Assembly: GCA_033856255.1 (NCBI GenBank)
Contig: JAWVFH010000031.1
Span: 1-64,000 of the forward strand
DNA: 64,000 nucleotides
From: WHSW01 sp033856255
GTDB lineage: Bacteria; Actinomycetota; Thermoleophilia; Solirubrobacterales; 70-9
Direction: 5' to 3'
The position numbers and the translations under genes are program-made. Shown here one piece after another: positions 35,646 through 43,652 of the stretch. The notes beneath the pieces were generated by a model. The model had not been told where the DNA came from. It saw nothing but the letters and a program-made list of their open reading frames with translations, and made no database searches. Every line of letters begins with the position of its first letter. Position 1 is the stretch's first letter.

Positions 35646-36743
35646 CTACCCGTTCGAGGCCTCGAGCAATCCGCCAACTCCCGCCACCGTCGTGCTCCAG
35701 GCGCGCTCGGTGTCGCGCACCCGCAGCGCCCCCGCCGCCAGCTCGGCGCGCAGGGAGTCGTCGGCGAGCCGCTCGATCGCCGCGCGCAGCTCGCCGACGT
35801 CGGGGTCGAGCGCCGGGATCCCCGATTTCGCGGCTCCGTTGACGACCGAGCCGACAAGGAGGCCGTTGACGCCGTCCGCGATCGCCTCGTTCATCGGCGG
35901 CGCGTCGTTGGTGATCGCCGGCTGGCCGAAGGCGATCGCCTCGTACAGCGGCAGCCCGAGGCCCTCCCAGCGCGCCGGCGCCAGGCACACATCGAAGCTT
36001 GCGACCTCCCGCAGGTGTTCGACGGTCGGCTGGTCTTCCAGCCGCAGCTCGATCCGCGAGTCGCGTTTCGCCGCCTCCTCGACAGCCCGCACCTGCTTGC
36101 GTTCGACCTGCGCCTTGACCACCAGCCGTAGCCGCGGATCCTCGGTCGCCTCGAACGCCTCCAGCACCGGTTCCAGCGGCTTGCGGTGGCCGAGGAAGCC
36201 GCCGGGGAAGACGTAGTTGACGGTCTCCGGCGCCGCCGTCCGCTCGACCGAGTCGCCGATCGCGACGAGCTCCGGGTGACAGCCCCACGCTATGTAGGGC
36301 GTCTCCAGGCCCATCTCCCGGTAGCGAGCCTGCTCCGCGTGCGTCAGCGAGTAGACGAGGTCGAAGGCCTCCCGCGCGCCGGCCACGTGCTCGGCCGTGA
36401 AGTGCTCCCAGACGAAGCGGCCGATCGTGCGGACGCCGCGCCGGCGCAATGCGGCGAGCTCGGCGAATTGGTAGTTCTGGTCGCAGAACACGGCCTCGAT
36501 CCCGTTCTCGTCCACCCAGCGCGCGTATTCCTCCCCGCCGACGTCGTAGCTCGCGGCCTCGGTGACCCCGGGCTGGTTCCAGACGTCGTCGCGGTCGAGG
36601 GCCCCCGGCCGCGGCCCGCGCTCCTTCTTCGGCCGGGCCAAGACGAAGGTCTCGTGGCCGAGCTCGTCGAGCGCCGAGCGCAGCTGCCGGCCGACCACCG
36701 GCTGGCCGCGGTTGAACCATTTGGTCACTACACCCACCCTCAC
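35646..36743 (-). CDS. Glycosyltransferase A (GT4/GT-B type)
   Basis: This 365-residue protein begins MRVGVVTKWFNRGQPVVGRQ, a motif shared with the two other glycosyltransferases in the window. The C-terminal half has the GT4 nucleotide-sugar site, including ARWEGLGLPLYEAIAFGQP with the E-x7-E pair and TNDAPPMNEAI. No membrane segment is seen, so it is cytosolic or peripheral. GTG 36743 overlaps the stop of glycosyltransferase B by 4 nt. Donor and acceptor sugars are not readable. Confidence 0.85.
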   Translation of the reverse strand: MRVGVVTKWFNRGQPVVGRQLRSALDELGHETFVLARPKKERGPRPGALDRDDVWNQPGVTEAASYDVGGEEYARWVDENGIEAVFCDQNYQFAELAALRRRGVRTIGRFVWEHFTAEHVAGAREAFDLVYSLTHAEQARYREMGLETPYIAWGCHPELVAIGDSVERTAAPETVNYVFPGGFLGHRKPLEPVLEAFEATEDPRLRLVVKAQVERKQVRAVEEAAKRDSRIELRLEDQPTVEHLREVASFDVCLAPARWEGLGLPLYEAIAFGQPAITNDAPPMNEAIADGVNGLLVGSVVNGAAKSGIPALDPDVGELRAAIERLADDSLRAELAAGALRVRDTERAWSTTVAGVGGLLEASNG

Positions 36744-37855
36744 GGGCGGGCCACCTCCTCGGCTTCGCCTCCGGGGGTGCCCGGTTGCAAAAGGGACGCC
36801 AATCCCTCGACGGTCCTGTCCCAGCTGCGCTCGCCCGCGCGCATCCGCAGCGCTCCCTGCGCCAGCGGCTCGCGCTCGCCGGCCTCGCCGAGGCGCTCGA
36901 TCGCCGCCGTCAGCTGCTCGAAGTCGGGGTCGAAGGCCGGGATCCCGGAGCCGGCCTCGCCCCAGCGCACCGAGTCGACGCAGATCCCGTTGACGCCGTC
37001 GATCACGATCTCGTTCATCGGCGGCGAGTCGTTGGTGATCGCCGGCATCCCGAAGGCAACGGCCTCGTAGAGCGGCAGGCCGAGCCCCTCCCAGCGCGAG
37101 GGCGAGAGGCAGACGTGGCAGCTCGCGAACTGGCGCAGGTGCTCGTCGGTGGGCCGGTCCTCGAGCTCGATCACGACCCGCGGGTCACCGCCGGCGGCCT
37201 TCTGCAGCTTGCCCGCCTTCCGGTCGACCTGGCCGCGGACGAGCAGGCGCAGGTGGTCGCCGCGAGCGCGGGTGAACGCCTCGACGATCTCCGGGAAGGG
37301 CTTGCGCTTGCCCATGAAGGAGCCGGGGACGACGAACTTGACCAGCTCCGGGTCGCGCTCGATCCCCTCGGCCACCGCGAGCAGCTCCGGGTGGCAGCCC
37401 CAGGTCAGCAGCGGGCTCTCGATCCCGAAGCCGCGGTAGCGCTCCTGCTCGGCGCGGGTGAAGGAGTAGATGACGTCGTAGGCGCCCCGCGCGGGCTCGG
37501 CGTCCGCGGGGGCGAAGCTCTCCCAGACGAACCGTCCGATCGTCCGCACGCCGGCCTCCCGCAGCCCCGCGATCTCGGCGAACTGGTCGTTCTGGTCGCA
37601 GAGCACGACGTCGAGCGAGTTGGCGTCGGCCCAGGCTCGGTACTCGGCGGCGGGGAGGTCGGCCTGCGAGCCCTCGGTCACGTCCGGCTGGTCCCAGACC
37701 GGGTCGGCCACGCGCTCCTGGTTGGCGCGCGGACCCTTGCCGGGCTTGGCGAGCACGAACGTCTCGTGCCCGAGCCCGTCGAGCGCCGAGCGGATCTGAC
37801 GGGTGACGACCGCCTGCCCGCTCGCAAACCACTTGCTCACCAGCCCCACGCGCAT
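36740..37855 (-). CDS. Glycosyltransferase B (GT4/GT-B type)
   Basis: This 371-residue paralog of glycosyltransferase A starts MRVGLVSKWFASGQAVVTRQ and shares LGHETFVLAKP, the IGRFVWESF block and the GT4 site SRWEGLGLPLYEAVAFGMP. Its C-terminal dozen residues (GTPGGEAEEVARP) are encoded by a 30-nt palindromic element that recurs upstream of dnaK, suggesting that the tail was added by insertion. It follows sulfotransferase B by 18 nt. Function is glycosyl transfer in a presumed sulfated glycan pathway (inference). Confidence 0.85.
   Translation of the reverse strand: MRVGLVSKWFASGQAVVTRQIRSALDGLGHETFVLAKPGKGPRANQERVADPVWDQPDVTEGSQADLPAAEYRAWADANSLDVVLCDQNDQFAEIAGLREAGVRTIGRFVWESFAPADAEPARGAYDVIYSFTRAEQERYRGFGIESPLLTWGCHPELLAVAEGIERDPELVKFVVPGSFMGKRKPFPEIVEAFTRARGDHLRLLVRGQVDRKAGKLQKAAGGDPRVVIELEDRPTDEHLRQFASCHVCLSPSRWEGLGLPLYEAVAFGMPAITNDSPPMNEIVIDGVNGICVDSVRWGEAGSGIPAFDPDFEQLTAAIERLGEAGEREPLAQGALRMRAGERSWDRTVEGLASLLQPGTPGGEAEEVARP
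36750..36779. repeat. Palindromic element, copy 1 (inside glycosyltransferase B 3' end)
   Basis: Thirty bases match 57511-57540 at 28 positions. The core CCTCGGCTTCGCCTCCGGG folds on a GGC-TTC-GCC tip. The two mismatches (36755 C and 36776 G here; G and C there) face each other in the stem, so pairing is kept. Confidence 0.65.
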
Positions 37856-37873
37856 GGTTCCCGCCTCAGTGCC

Positions 37874-38815
37874 CTACGCGGCTGCGATCAGAGCCGTGGC
37901 CTGCTCGACCGCGTCGGGGCCCGTCGGGTAGCCCAGCTCGGCGAGCAGGCCGCCCGCGACCGCCTCGAATTGCTGCCGCTGTTCTGCCGGCATCTGCGTC
38001 CGCCAGCGGGCCACCCGGTCGGCGCTCGGCGGCTTCGTCGTCATCTCGTGGGTCTTCAGCCGCCGCTCGACCGACAGCTCCTTCGCCCGCCCCTCGGCAG
38101 GCAGCGCCCGCGCCATCTCCTGCAAGCGCTCGGCGGAGCGCTCGTGGTAGCTGAGCAGGGCGTCGTCCCAGGGCAGCTCGATGAACTCGCAGACGCGCCT
38201 CAGGACGGGCTCGGTATCGAGGATCAGGTCCTCGTAGCGGATCTCGACGTAGTGGTCGAGCTTCGGCGAGTCCTCACGCGCCTTGGTGATCTTCTTCTGC
38301 CAGCGGCCCCCGATGTCAGCCGCGGTCAGCTCGCGGACGGTGCGGTCGAGGACCGAGAGCGCGACGTCGCGCCCGTCGCGGATCACGTGCACGAACCGTG
38401 CCTCGGGGATCGCCCGCTGGATCAGCCTCATCTTCTGCACGTAGGTCGGCGTCTTCTCACCCCAGCGCGGCTTGCCCTGCTGCTCGGTGTAGGCGGCGTA
38501 GAAGGTCCGCACGGCGGGGCCGGGCTTGATCTCGGGCAGCGCCCGCAGGCGGCCGAGCATCTCCTCGTCGCTGAACCCGAAGTCCCCCCACTCGCGGGCC
38601 GACTTCATCGCCTCCAGAGCGCTCTCCGGGGTCGCGTCGGCCTCTCGTGCCGCCTTGATGAGCGCGGGGACGAAGTGCGTCTCGGGCGGGATCGTCAGAT
38701 CCGGATGGGCGTCGAGCATCATGCGCAGCAGGGTCGTCCCTGAGCGGTTCATGCCGACCACGAACGGCACCGGCGGACGGTCCTCGGCCCCCTTGCGCGA
38801 GAACGGCAGCCTCAC
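37874..38815 (-). CDS. Sulfotransferase B (PAPS-dependent type)
   Basis: This 313-residue Sulfotransfer_3-type protein has the 5'-phosphosulfate loop GMNRSGTTLLRMMLDAHP (about 21-38) and the 3'-phosphate motif FVHVIRDGRDVALSVLDR. GTG 38815 overlaps the stop of sulfotransferase C by 4 nt, so the pair is translationally coupled. The YVEIRYEDLILDTEPVLRRV block is shared with C. A long reading frame continuing upstream is out-of-frame gene C and was excluded. Acceptor unknown. Confidence 0.85.
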   Translation of the reverse strand: MRLPFSRKGAEDRPPVPFVVGMNRSGTTLLRMMLDAHPDLTIPPETHFVPALIKAAREADATPESALEAMKSAREWGDFGFSDEEMLGRLRALPEIKPGPAVRTFYAAYTEQQGKPRWGEKTPTYVQKMRLIQRAIPEARFVHVIRDGRDVALSVLDRTVRELTAADIGGRWQKKITKAREDSPKLDHYVEIRYEDLILDTEPVLRRVCEFIELPWDDALLSYHERSAERLQEMARALPAEGRAKELSVERRLKTHEMTTKPPSADRVARWRTQMPAEQRQQFEAVAGGLLAELGYPTGPDAVEQATALIAAA

Positions 38816-39885
38816 GACTCCGCCTTTCCCGATCCGCCGACGCTGGCCCCGAAGCGGTTCGAGCCGCTCTCGCCGCGGGCCCGCTCCCCGGGCGTCTTCG
38901 AGCGCGCCCACTCGTCGGGATGGGTCCAGTTCTCCTTCGGGGTCGCGGTCTCGTAGCCGAGGTCGTCGAGCAGGTATCCGGCCGCCACCTCGAACTCGGC
39001 GTTCTCGCCCTCGTCCATCTCGGCCTTCCAGACCGCCACCCGATCGGCCTGCGGCGGCTTCGTCGTCAGCGCGTGGGCGGCGATCCGCTCGCCCGCCTCG
39101 CGCTCGGGACGGCCCTTCTTCGCCGGCAGCGCCCCGGCCATCTCCTGCAGCCGCTCCCCGGCATGCTCGTAGTAGGTCAGCATCACCGGGTCGAAGTCGA
39201 GCTCGATGAACTCGCAGACGCGGCGCAGGACGCCCTCGGTGTCGGTGATCATGTCCTCGTAGCGGACCTCGATGTAGTGCTCGACCAGCTCGGCGTCGAG
39301 CCGCGACTTGACGATCCGCTTGCGCCAGCGGCGCGCCATCTCGCGCGCCGGCACCGGGTCCTTGCCCCGCTTGACGATCCGCGAGTTCTGCGACAGGCCG
39401 GCGTCGCGTCCGTCGCGGATCACGTGGATGAACCGCGCCTCTGGAAGCAGGTTCTGAAGCTTCTTCATCTTGCGGATGTAGTCCGGGGTCTTGTCGCCCC
39501 AGCGGTGCTTGCCGTGCTGGGACGCGTAGAGGTCGTAGAAGGCGCGGATCGCGTCGGTGGTGTTGAAGGGCTTCACCTGCTTGAAGCGAGCGAGCAGGTC
39601 CTCCTCGGTGAGGCCGAAGTCGTTCCAGCGGCGGCGCTCGTCGTGGACGATCGTCTTCGCCGCCGCCCTCGGGTTGAAGAGGAGCCGCCCCGAGGCTTGG
39701 ATCATCGGGTTGACGAAGTGCGTCTCGGGCGGGATCGCCAGCTCGGGATGAGAGTCGAGCATCAGCCGCAGCAGGGTGGTGCCCGAGCGCCCGACGCCGA
39801 CCACGAACGGGGCCGGGAACGGCGCCTCGGCGCGGCCGCGCAGGCGGCGGCGGCGAAGCATTCTGAGTGAGTAGTCGAAAGCCAT
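38812..39885 (-). CDS. Sulfotransferase C (PAPS-dependent type)
   Basis: This 357-residue Sulfotransfer_3-type protein is the longest of the group. It has GVGRSGTTLLRLMLDSHPEL (about 30-49) and FIHVIRDGRDAGLSQNSR, in which the usual second V is replaced by AG. A polar C-terminal extension of about 45 residues, rich in Gly, Ser, Arg and Glu, follows the conserved GYLLDDLGY end and is absent from A and D. It lies 23 nt after sulfotransferase D. Confidence 0.85.
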   Translation of the reverse strand: MAFDYSLRMLRRRRLRGRAEAPFPAPFVVGVGRSGTTLLRLMLDSHPELAIPPETHFVNPMIQASGRLLFNPRAAAKTIVHDERRRWNDFGLTEEDLLARFKQVKPFNTTDAIRAFYDLYASQHGKHRWGDKTPDYIRKMKKLQNLLPEARFIHVIRDGRDAGLSQNSRIVKRGKDPVPAREMARRWRKRIVKSRLDAELVEHYIEVRYEDMITDTEGVLRRVCEFIELDFDPVMLTYYEHAGERLQEMAGALPAKKGRPEREAGERIAAHALTTKPPQADRVAVWKAEMDEGENAEFEVAAGYLLDDLGYETATPKENWTHPDEWARSKTPGERARGESGSNRFGASVGGSGKAES

Positions 39886-39908
39886 GAATTACCGTGCTTG
39901 GGGGGCGA

Positions 39909-40805
39909 TCAGGATGGCAGGTCGTAGCCGAGTTCGGCCAGTAACCCGCCCGCGACCGCCTCAAACTCGGCCCGCTCGGCGGCGTCCATCTCCGTGCGCC
40001 AAACCTCGGTTCGCGCCTGCCTCGGCGCCTGCGCGGCCAGTGCGTGTGCGGCCTGGCGCTCGCCGCTCTCACGGGCCCGCCGCCCGCCCTCGGCGGCGAG
40101 GTCGCCGAGCTCCGAGATCCGCTCGCCGGCGGCCTCCTCGTGGCGCAGCATCGCCGGCTCGAACTCGAGCTCGATCAGCTCGCAGACGCGACGCAGGGCC
40201 GGCTCGGGATCCGCGACCAGGTCCTCGAAGCGCAGCTCCAGGTAGCGCCCGCGCAGCCGCTTCGCCTGGCGGCGAGCGTTCTCGATCCGCCGCGTCCAGA
40301 GGTCGGCGACTTCGGCGATCGGCTTCTCGGTCCCCATCCCGCGGGCGCGGCGCGAGAGCGCCACGTCGCGCCCGTCGCGGATCAGGTGGACGAACCGGGC
40401 CTCCTCCAGCGCCGCGGCGATCGGGCGCATCCGCTTCACGTAGCCGGGCGTCTTGTCGCCCCAGCGCGACTTCCCGCGACTGCGGGCGCAGAGGCCGTAG
40501 AAGACCCGCAGCACGTCCGCGGCGCCGGCGGCGCCCGCCGCGGCGGCCCGCAGCTCGGCGGCGTCGAGGCCGAAGTCGTTCCAGCTCCGCGCGGAGACGA
40601 TCACGTCGACGAGCTCGCCGGAGTCGCGACACTCCCGCCGGCGCTCGAGCAGCTCGGGGACGAAGTGGGTCTCGGCCGGAATCGCCAGTTGCGGGTGCGC
40701 GTCGAGCATCAGCCGCAGCAGGGTGGTCCCCGAGCGCCCGACACCGACCACGAACGGCGCCGGCGGCAGCGCCTCGGCTCGCCGGCGCCCGGCGAGCACG
40801 GTCAC
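39909..40805 (-). CDS. Sulfotransferase D (PAPS-dependent type)
   Basis: This 298-residue Sulfotransfer_3-type protein has GVGRSGTTLLRLMLDAHPQL at about 21-40 and FVHLIRDGRDVALSRRAR as the 3'-phosphate motif. GTG 40805 overlaps the purQ stop by 4 nt (GTGA), so a purine enzyme and a sulfotransferase are translated together. It ends with the GGLLAELGYDLP block seen in its paralogs. Confidence 0.86.
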   Translation of the reverse strand: MTVLAGRRRAEALPPAPFVVGVGRSGTTLLRLMLDAHPQLAIPAETHFVPELLERRRECRDSGELVDVIVSARSWNDFGLDAAELRAAAAGAAGAADVLRVFYGLCARSRGKSRWGDKTPGYVKRMRPIAAALEEARFVHLIRDGRDVALSRRARGMGTEKPIAEVADLWTRRIENARRQAKRLRGRYLELRFEDLVADPEPALRRVCELIELEFEPAMLRHEEAAGERISELGDLAAEGGRRARESGERQAAHALAAQAPRQARTEVWRTEMDAAERAEFEAVAGGLLAELGYDLPS

Positions 40806-41476
40806 GCTGCGACGGGCAGCTGCGCGGCGACGATCGACTCGAACAGCCGCAGCCCGTCGGCGGACCCCGTCAGCGGGTCGACAGCATGCTCGGGATGGGG
40901 CATCAGGCCGACCACGTTGCCGCGCTCGTTGCTGACCCCGGCGACGTCGGCGACCGAGCCGTTCGGGTTCTGCCCGGCGGCGTAGCGGAAGACGATCTGG
41001 CCCCGCGGCTCGATCCGCGCCAGCACGTCGCCGGGGGCGAACCAGCGCCCGCTCATGTGCTTGACGGGGATCGAGAGCCGCTCGCCGGGCGCGCAGGCCC
41101 GAGTGGCGATCGTCCCGGTGGCGACGACCTCCAACTCCACCTGGCGGCAGATGAAGCGCAGACCTTCGTTCGGCAGCAGCGCCCCGGGCAGCAGCCCGGC
41201 CTCGCAGAGGACCTGGAAGCCGTTGCAGATCCCGAGCACCGGCCCGCCGCGCTCGGCGAACTCGCGCACCGCGCCCATCACCGGCGCGAAGCGCGCGATC
41301 GCCCCGGCGCGCAGGTAGTCGCCGTAGGAGAAGCCGCCCGGGACGACGACGGCGTCGATGCCGGAGAGCTCGGTCTCGCCGTGCCAGACCAGCTCCGCCT
41401 CGCCCACCCGCCGGCAGGCGAGCACCGCGTCACGCTCGTCGCACGACCCCGGGAACTGCAGGACACCGAATCTCAT
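40802..41476 (-). CDS. purQ: Phosphoribosylformylglycinamidine synthase glutaminase subunit
   Basis: This 224-residue class I glutamine amidotransferase feeds ammonia to PurL. It starts RFGVLQFPGSCDERD and has the oxyanion GGFSYGDYLRAG. The nucleophile Cys lies in VLGICNGFQVL and the His/Glu pair in MPHPEHAVD. ATG 41476 overlaps the purS stop by 4 nt. Downstream it overlaps sulfotransferase D. Confidence 0.97.
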   Translation of the reverse strand: MRFGVLQFPGSCDERDAVLACRRVGEAELVWHGETELSGIDAVVVPGGFSYGDYLRAGAIARFAPVMGAVREFAERGGPVLGICNGFQVLCEAGLLPGALLPNEGLRFICRQVELEVVATGTIATRACAPGERLSIPVKHMSGRWFAPGDVLARIEPRGQIVFRYAAGQNPNGSVADVAGVSNERGNVVGLMPHPEHAVDPLTGSADGLRLFESIVAAQLPVAA

Positions 41477-41700
41477 TCCGTTTCCAGGACCTCGTAGTCC
41501 TCGACCAATGGGTTGGCGAGCAGCTGCTCGCAGAGGCGGTCGAGGTCGGTGCCGTCGGCGGCCTCGAGCTCGACCATGCGGCCGACCCGGACGTGGGAGA
41601 TGCCGTCGAAGCCAAGGGCCGGCAGGGCCCGTTCCACGGCCTTGCCCTGCGGGTCGAGGATGCCCTCCTTGGGCCGGATCAGCACGCGCGCCTTCACCAT
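41473..41700 (-). CDS. purS: Phosphoribosylformylglycinamidine synthase subunit PurS
   Basis: This 75-residue protein is the small bridging subunit of the FGAM synthase complex that docks PurQ onto PurL. It has the expected KARVLIRPKEGILDPQGKAV start and an ENPLVEDYEV-like end (ANPLVEDYEVLE). ATG 41700 was preferred over a TTG at 41721, which adds seven atypical residues. It sits between sulfotransferase E (13 nt upstream) and purQ. Confidence 0.95.
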   Translation of the reverse strand: MVKARVLIRPKEGILDPQGKAVERALPALGFDGISHVRVGRMVELEAADGTDLDRLCEQLLANPLVEDYEVLETE

Positions 41701-41713
41701 CCTCAGCGTACCG

Positions 41714-42712
41714 TCAGCCAAGGCGGCGTCGGGCCCGGCCCATCAGGCCGGAGAGCCGCGAGGCGGGCGCCGGCGGCGCGAGGTCGAGCGGCTCGCCGGG
41801 CGCCGGCTCCAAGTCGAGGATCTCTCCATAGCCCGCCCGCTCGAGCTCCGCCTCCATCCCGATCAGTCGCGCGGCGCGTGCCCAGCGGGGATCGTCGGCG
41901 TGGTGGACGTCGCCGCCGTGGCGGATGTTCTCCGTCGCCCAGGTCGTGACTCGCTCCGGCAGGGGCCGCCCGATCAGGCCGTAGATGCGCTCCAGCTCGC
42001 GGCCCGGGTCGGTGCGCAGGTCCTCCAGCCGAACGACGGCGTAGCGGTCCCCGAACAGCCGCGGCCCGTCGCCGTTCATGGTCTCGAACGCCGCCTTCCA
42101 GACCAGCAGCGGGCGGATGAAGTCCGGGATGTCGGCGGGGATCTCGAGCGAGCGCCGGCGCTTGAGCAGCTCCTCGGAGATCCGCCGGCTCGACCACAGC
42201 CGCCGTCCGGTGCGGGCGGTGAAGAAGGCGTCGGCGTCGGGATAGAGCTCGATCCGCCGCCGGCGCCCGAGCAGCATCGACGCGGTCACCGCGCGGGGAT
42301 CGCGGACCAGGTGGACGACCGCCGCATCGGGGTCGAGCTCGGCCAGCGCGCCGAGCTTGTGGTCGAAGCGGGTCTCCTTGATCGCCACCTCGGGCGCGGT
42401 AGCGAGCAGCTCGGCGAGCCACTCGCTCACGTGAGGCGGCAGGTCGGAGTCGAGCTCGAGCTCCGGCGCCCGCGGCCCGCCCCAGTTGAAGAGCTCGATC
42501 TGCAGCTCGGGGTGGCGCTCGGCGCGAAAGCGCTCCCGGAGCTCGCGGGTCTCGGCGCCGAGGTCCTCGTCGCGGGCGCCGCTGCCGCCACCGATCGTCT
42601 CCGTGTCCTCGCGCAGCGGCTCGTAGAAGCAGCGCAGCGCCGGGTCCTCGCCGAGCGCGTCGTAGAGGATCGTCGTGCCGGAGCGGCGCAGGCCGCAGAG
42701 GAACAGGTTCAC
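41714..42712 (-). CDS. Sulfotransferase E (divergent, PAPS-dependent type)
   Basis: This 332-residue protein has the phosphosulfate loop at its extreme N-terminus (CGLRRSGTTILYDAL, residues 6-20) and the 3'-phosphate motif VVHLVRDPRAVTASML. It differs from sulfotransferases A-D in lacking the RDGRD form and the LRRVCEFIEL block. It may therefore use another acceptor. GTG 42712 lies 27 nt after purC, and purS begins 13 nt after its end. Confidence 0.82.
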   Translation of the reverse strand: MNLFLCGLRRSGTTILYDALGEDPALRCFYEPLREDTETIGGGSGARDEDLGAETRELRERFRAERHPELQIELFNWGGPRAPELELDSDLPPHVSEWLAELLATAPEVAIKETRFDHKLGALAELDPDAAVVHLVRDPRAVTASMLLGRRRRIELYPDADAFFTARTGRRLWSSRRISEELLKRRRSLEIPADIPDFIRPLLVWKAAFETMNGDGPRLFGDRYAVVRLEDLRTDPGRELERIYGLIGRPLPERVTTWATENIRHGGDVHHADDPRWARAARLIGMEAELERAGYGEILDLEPAPGEPLDLAPPAPASRLSGLMGRARRRLG

Positions 42713-42739
42713 CGGGCCAGCGTACGCACGCTCGCCTCG

Positions 42740-43591
42740 TCAGAGGTCGCGGCCGGTGATCCGCTCGTAGGCCTCCACGTACTTGGCGCGGGTCCCGGCG
42801 ACCACCTCGTCGGGCAGCTCGGGGCCGGGAGGCGTGTGATCCCAGCCGGACTCGTCCAGCCAGTCTCTTACGTATTGCTTGTCGAAGGACGACTGCGAAC
42901 GGCCCGGCTCCCAGTCGTCGGCGGGCCAGAAGCGCGAGGAGTCGGGGGTCAGGACCTCGTCGCCGAGCACGACCTCGGCGCCGGGCGAGGAGCCGAACTC
43001 GAACTTCGTGTCGGCGATGATGATCCCGCGCTCGGCCGCGTGGTCGCGGGCATGCTCGTAGAGCTCGAGCGTCACCCGGCGCAGCTCCTCCATCAGCGCT
43101 CGGTCGCCGATGATCTCGGCGGCCCGATCGAAGTCGACGTTCTCGTCGTGGTCGCCGATCTCGGCCTTGGTCGCCGGGGTGAAGATCGGCTCCGGCAGGC
43201 GGTCGGACTCCTGGAGGCCCGCCGGGAGCTCGATCCCGCAGACCGAGCCGGTCGCCTTGTACTCCTTCCAACCCGAGCCGGTGATGTAGCCCCGCGCGAC
43301 GCACTCGACCGGGTACATCTCCAGCCTGCGGACGCGCAGCGCCCTTCCGGCCACCTCCTCCGGCACCTCCTGGGAGAGGAAGTGGTTGGGGACGATGTGG
43401 CCGGTGGTCTCGAACCAGAACACCGACATCTGGGTCAGCACCTTGCCCTTGTCGGGGATCGGAGTCGGCAGGATCACGTCGTAGGCGGAGATCCGGTCGG
43501 AGGCGACCATCAGGATGTCGTCGCCGTCCGCGTACATCTCGCGGACCTTGCCGGAGGCGATCAGGTCGAGTTCGGCGAGCGCGGAGGCCAT
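42740..43591 (-). CDS. purC: SAICAR synthetase
   Basis: This 283-residue enzyme joins CAIR and aspartate using ATP. It has the SGKVREMYADGD opening, ASDRISAYDVILP and EMYPVECVARGYITGSGWKEY motifs, and IIIADTKFEFG near residue 190. It heads a ten-gene operon purC-sulfotransferase E-purS-purQ-sulfotransferases D, C, B-glycosyltransferases B, A-sulfotransferase A, all gaps being 27 nt or less. ATG 43591 is 7 nt from a TAGCAT hexamer. Confidence 0.97.
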   Translation of the reverse strand: MASALAELDLIASGKVREMYADGDDILMVASDRISAYDVILPTPIPDKGKVLTQMSVFWFETTGHIVPNHFLSQEVPEEVAGRALRVRRLEMYPVECVARGYITGSGWKEYKATGSVCGIELPAGLQESDRLPEPIFTPATKAEIGDHDENVDFDRAAEIIGDRALMEELRRVTLELYEHARDHAAERGIIIADTKFEFGSSPGAEVVLGDEVLTPDSSRFWPADDWEPGRSQSSFDKQYVRDWLDESGWDHTPPGPELPDEVVAGTRAKYVEAYERITGRDL

Positions 43592-43598
43592 CGTCGCG

Positions 43599-43604
43599 AT
43601 GCTA
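43599..43604 (-). promoter_or_regulatory. Candidate -10 element of the purC-sulfotransferase operon
   Basis: TAGCAT on the minus strand ends 7 nt before the purC ATG, with no Shine-Dalgarno between. This matches the leaderless pattern seen at other first genes in the window. Confidence 0.4.
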
Positions 43605-43637
43605 ACAACGGGTGCGGCGCTGACCCGCCTTCGTCCG

Positions 43638-43643
43638 TACGAT
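43638..43643 (+). promoter_or_regulatory. Candidate -10 element of the P450 gene
   Basis: TACGAT lies 9 nt before ATG 43653 with no ribosome-binding site, implying a leader of only a few bases. It shares the 61 nt divergent region with purC. Confidence 0.4.
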
Positions 43644-43652
43644 CAATTCGCA

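Noticed and set aside
34628..40805. Sulfotransferases A-D as an assembly duplication
   Set aside because: They differ in length, termini and many residues between conserved motifs, so they are true paralogs.
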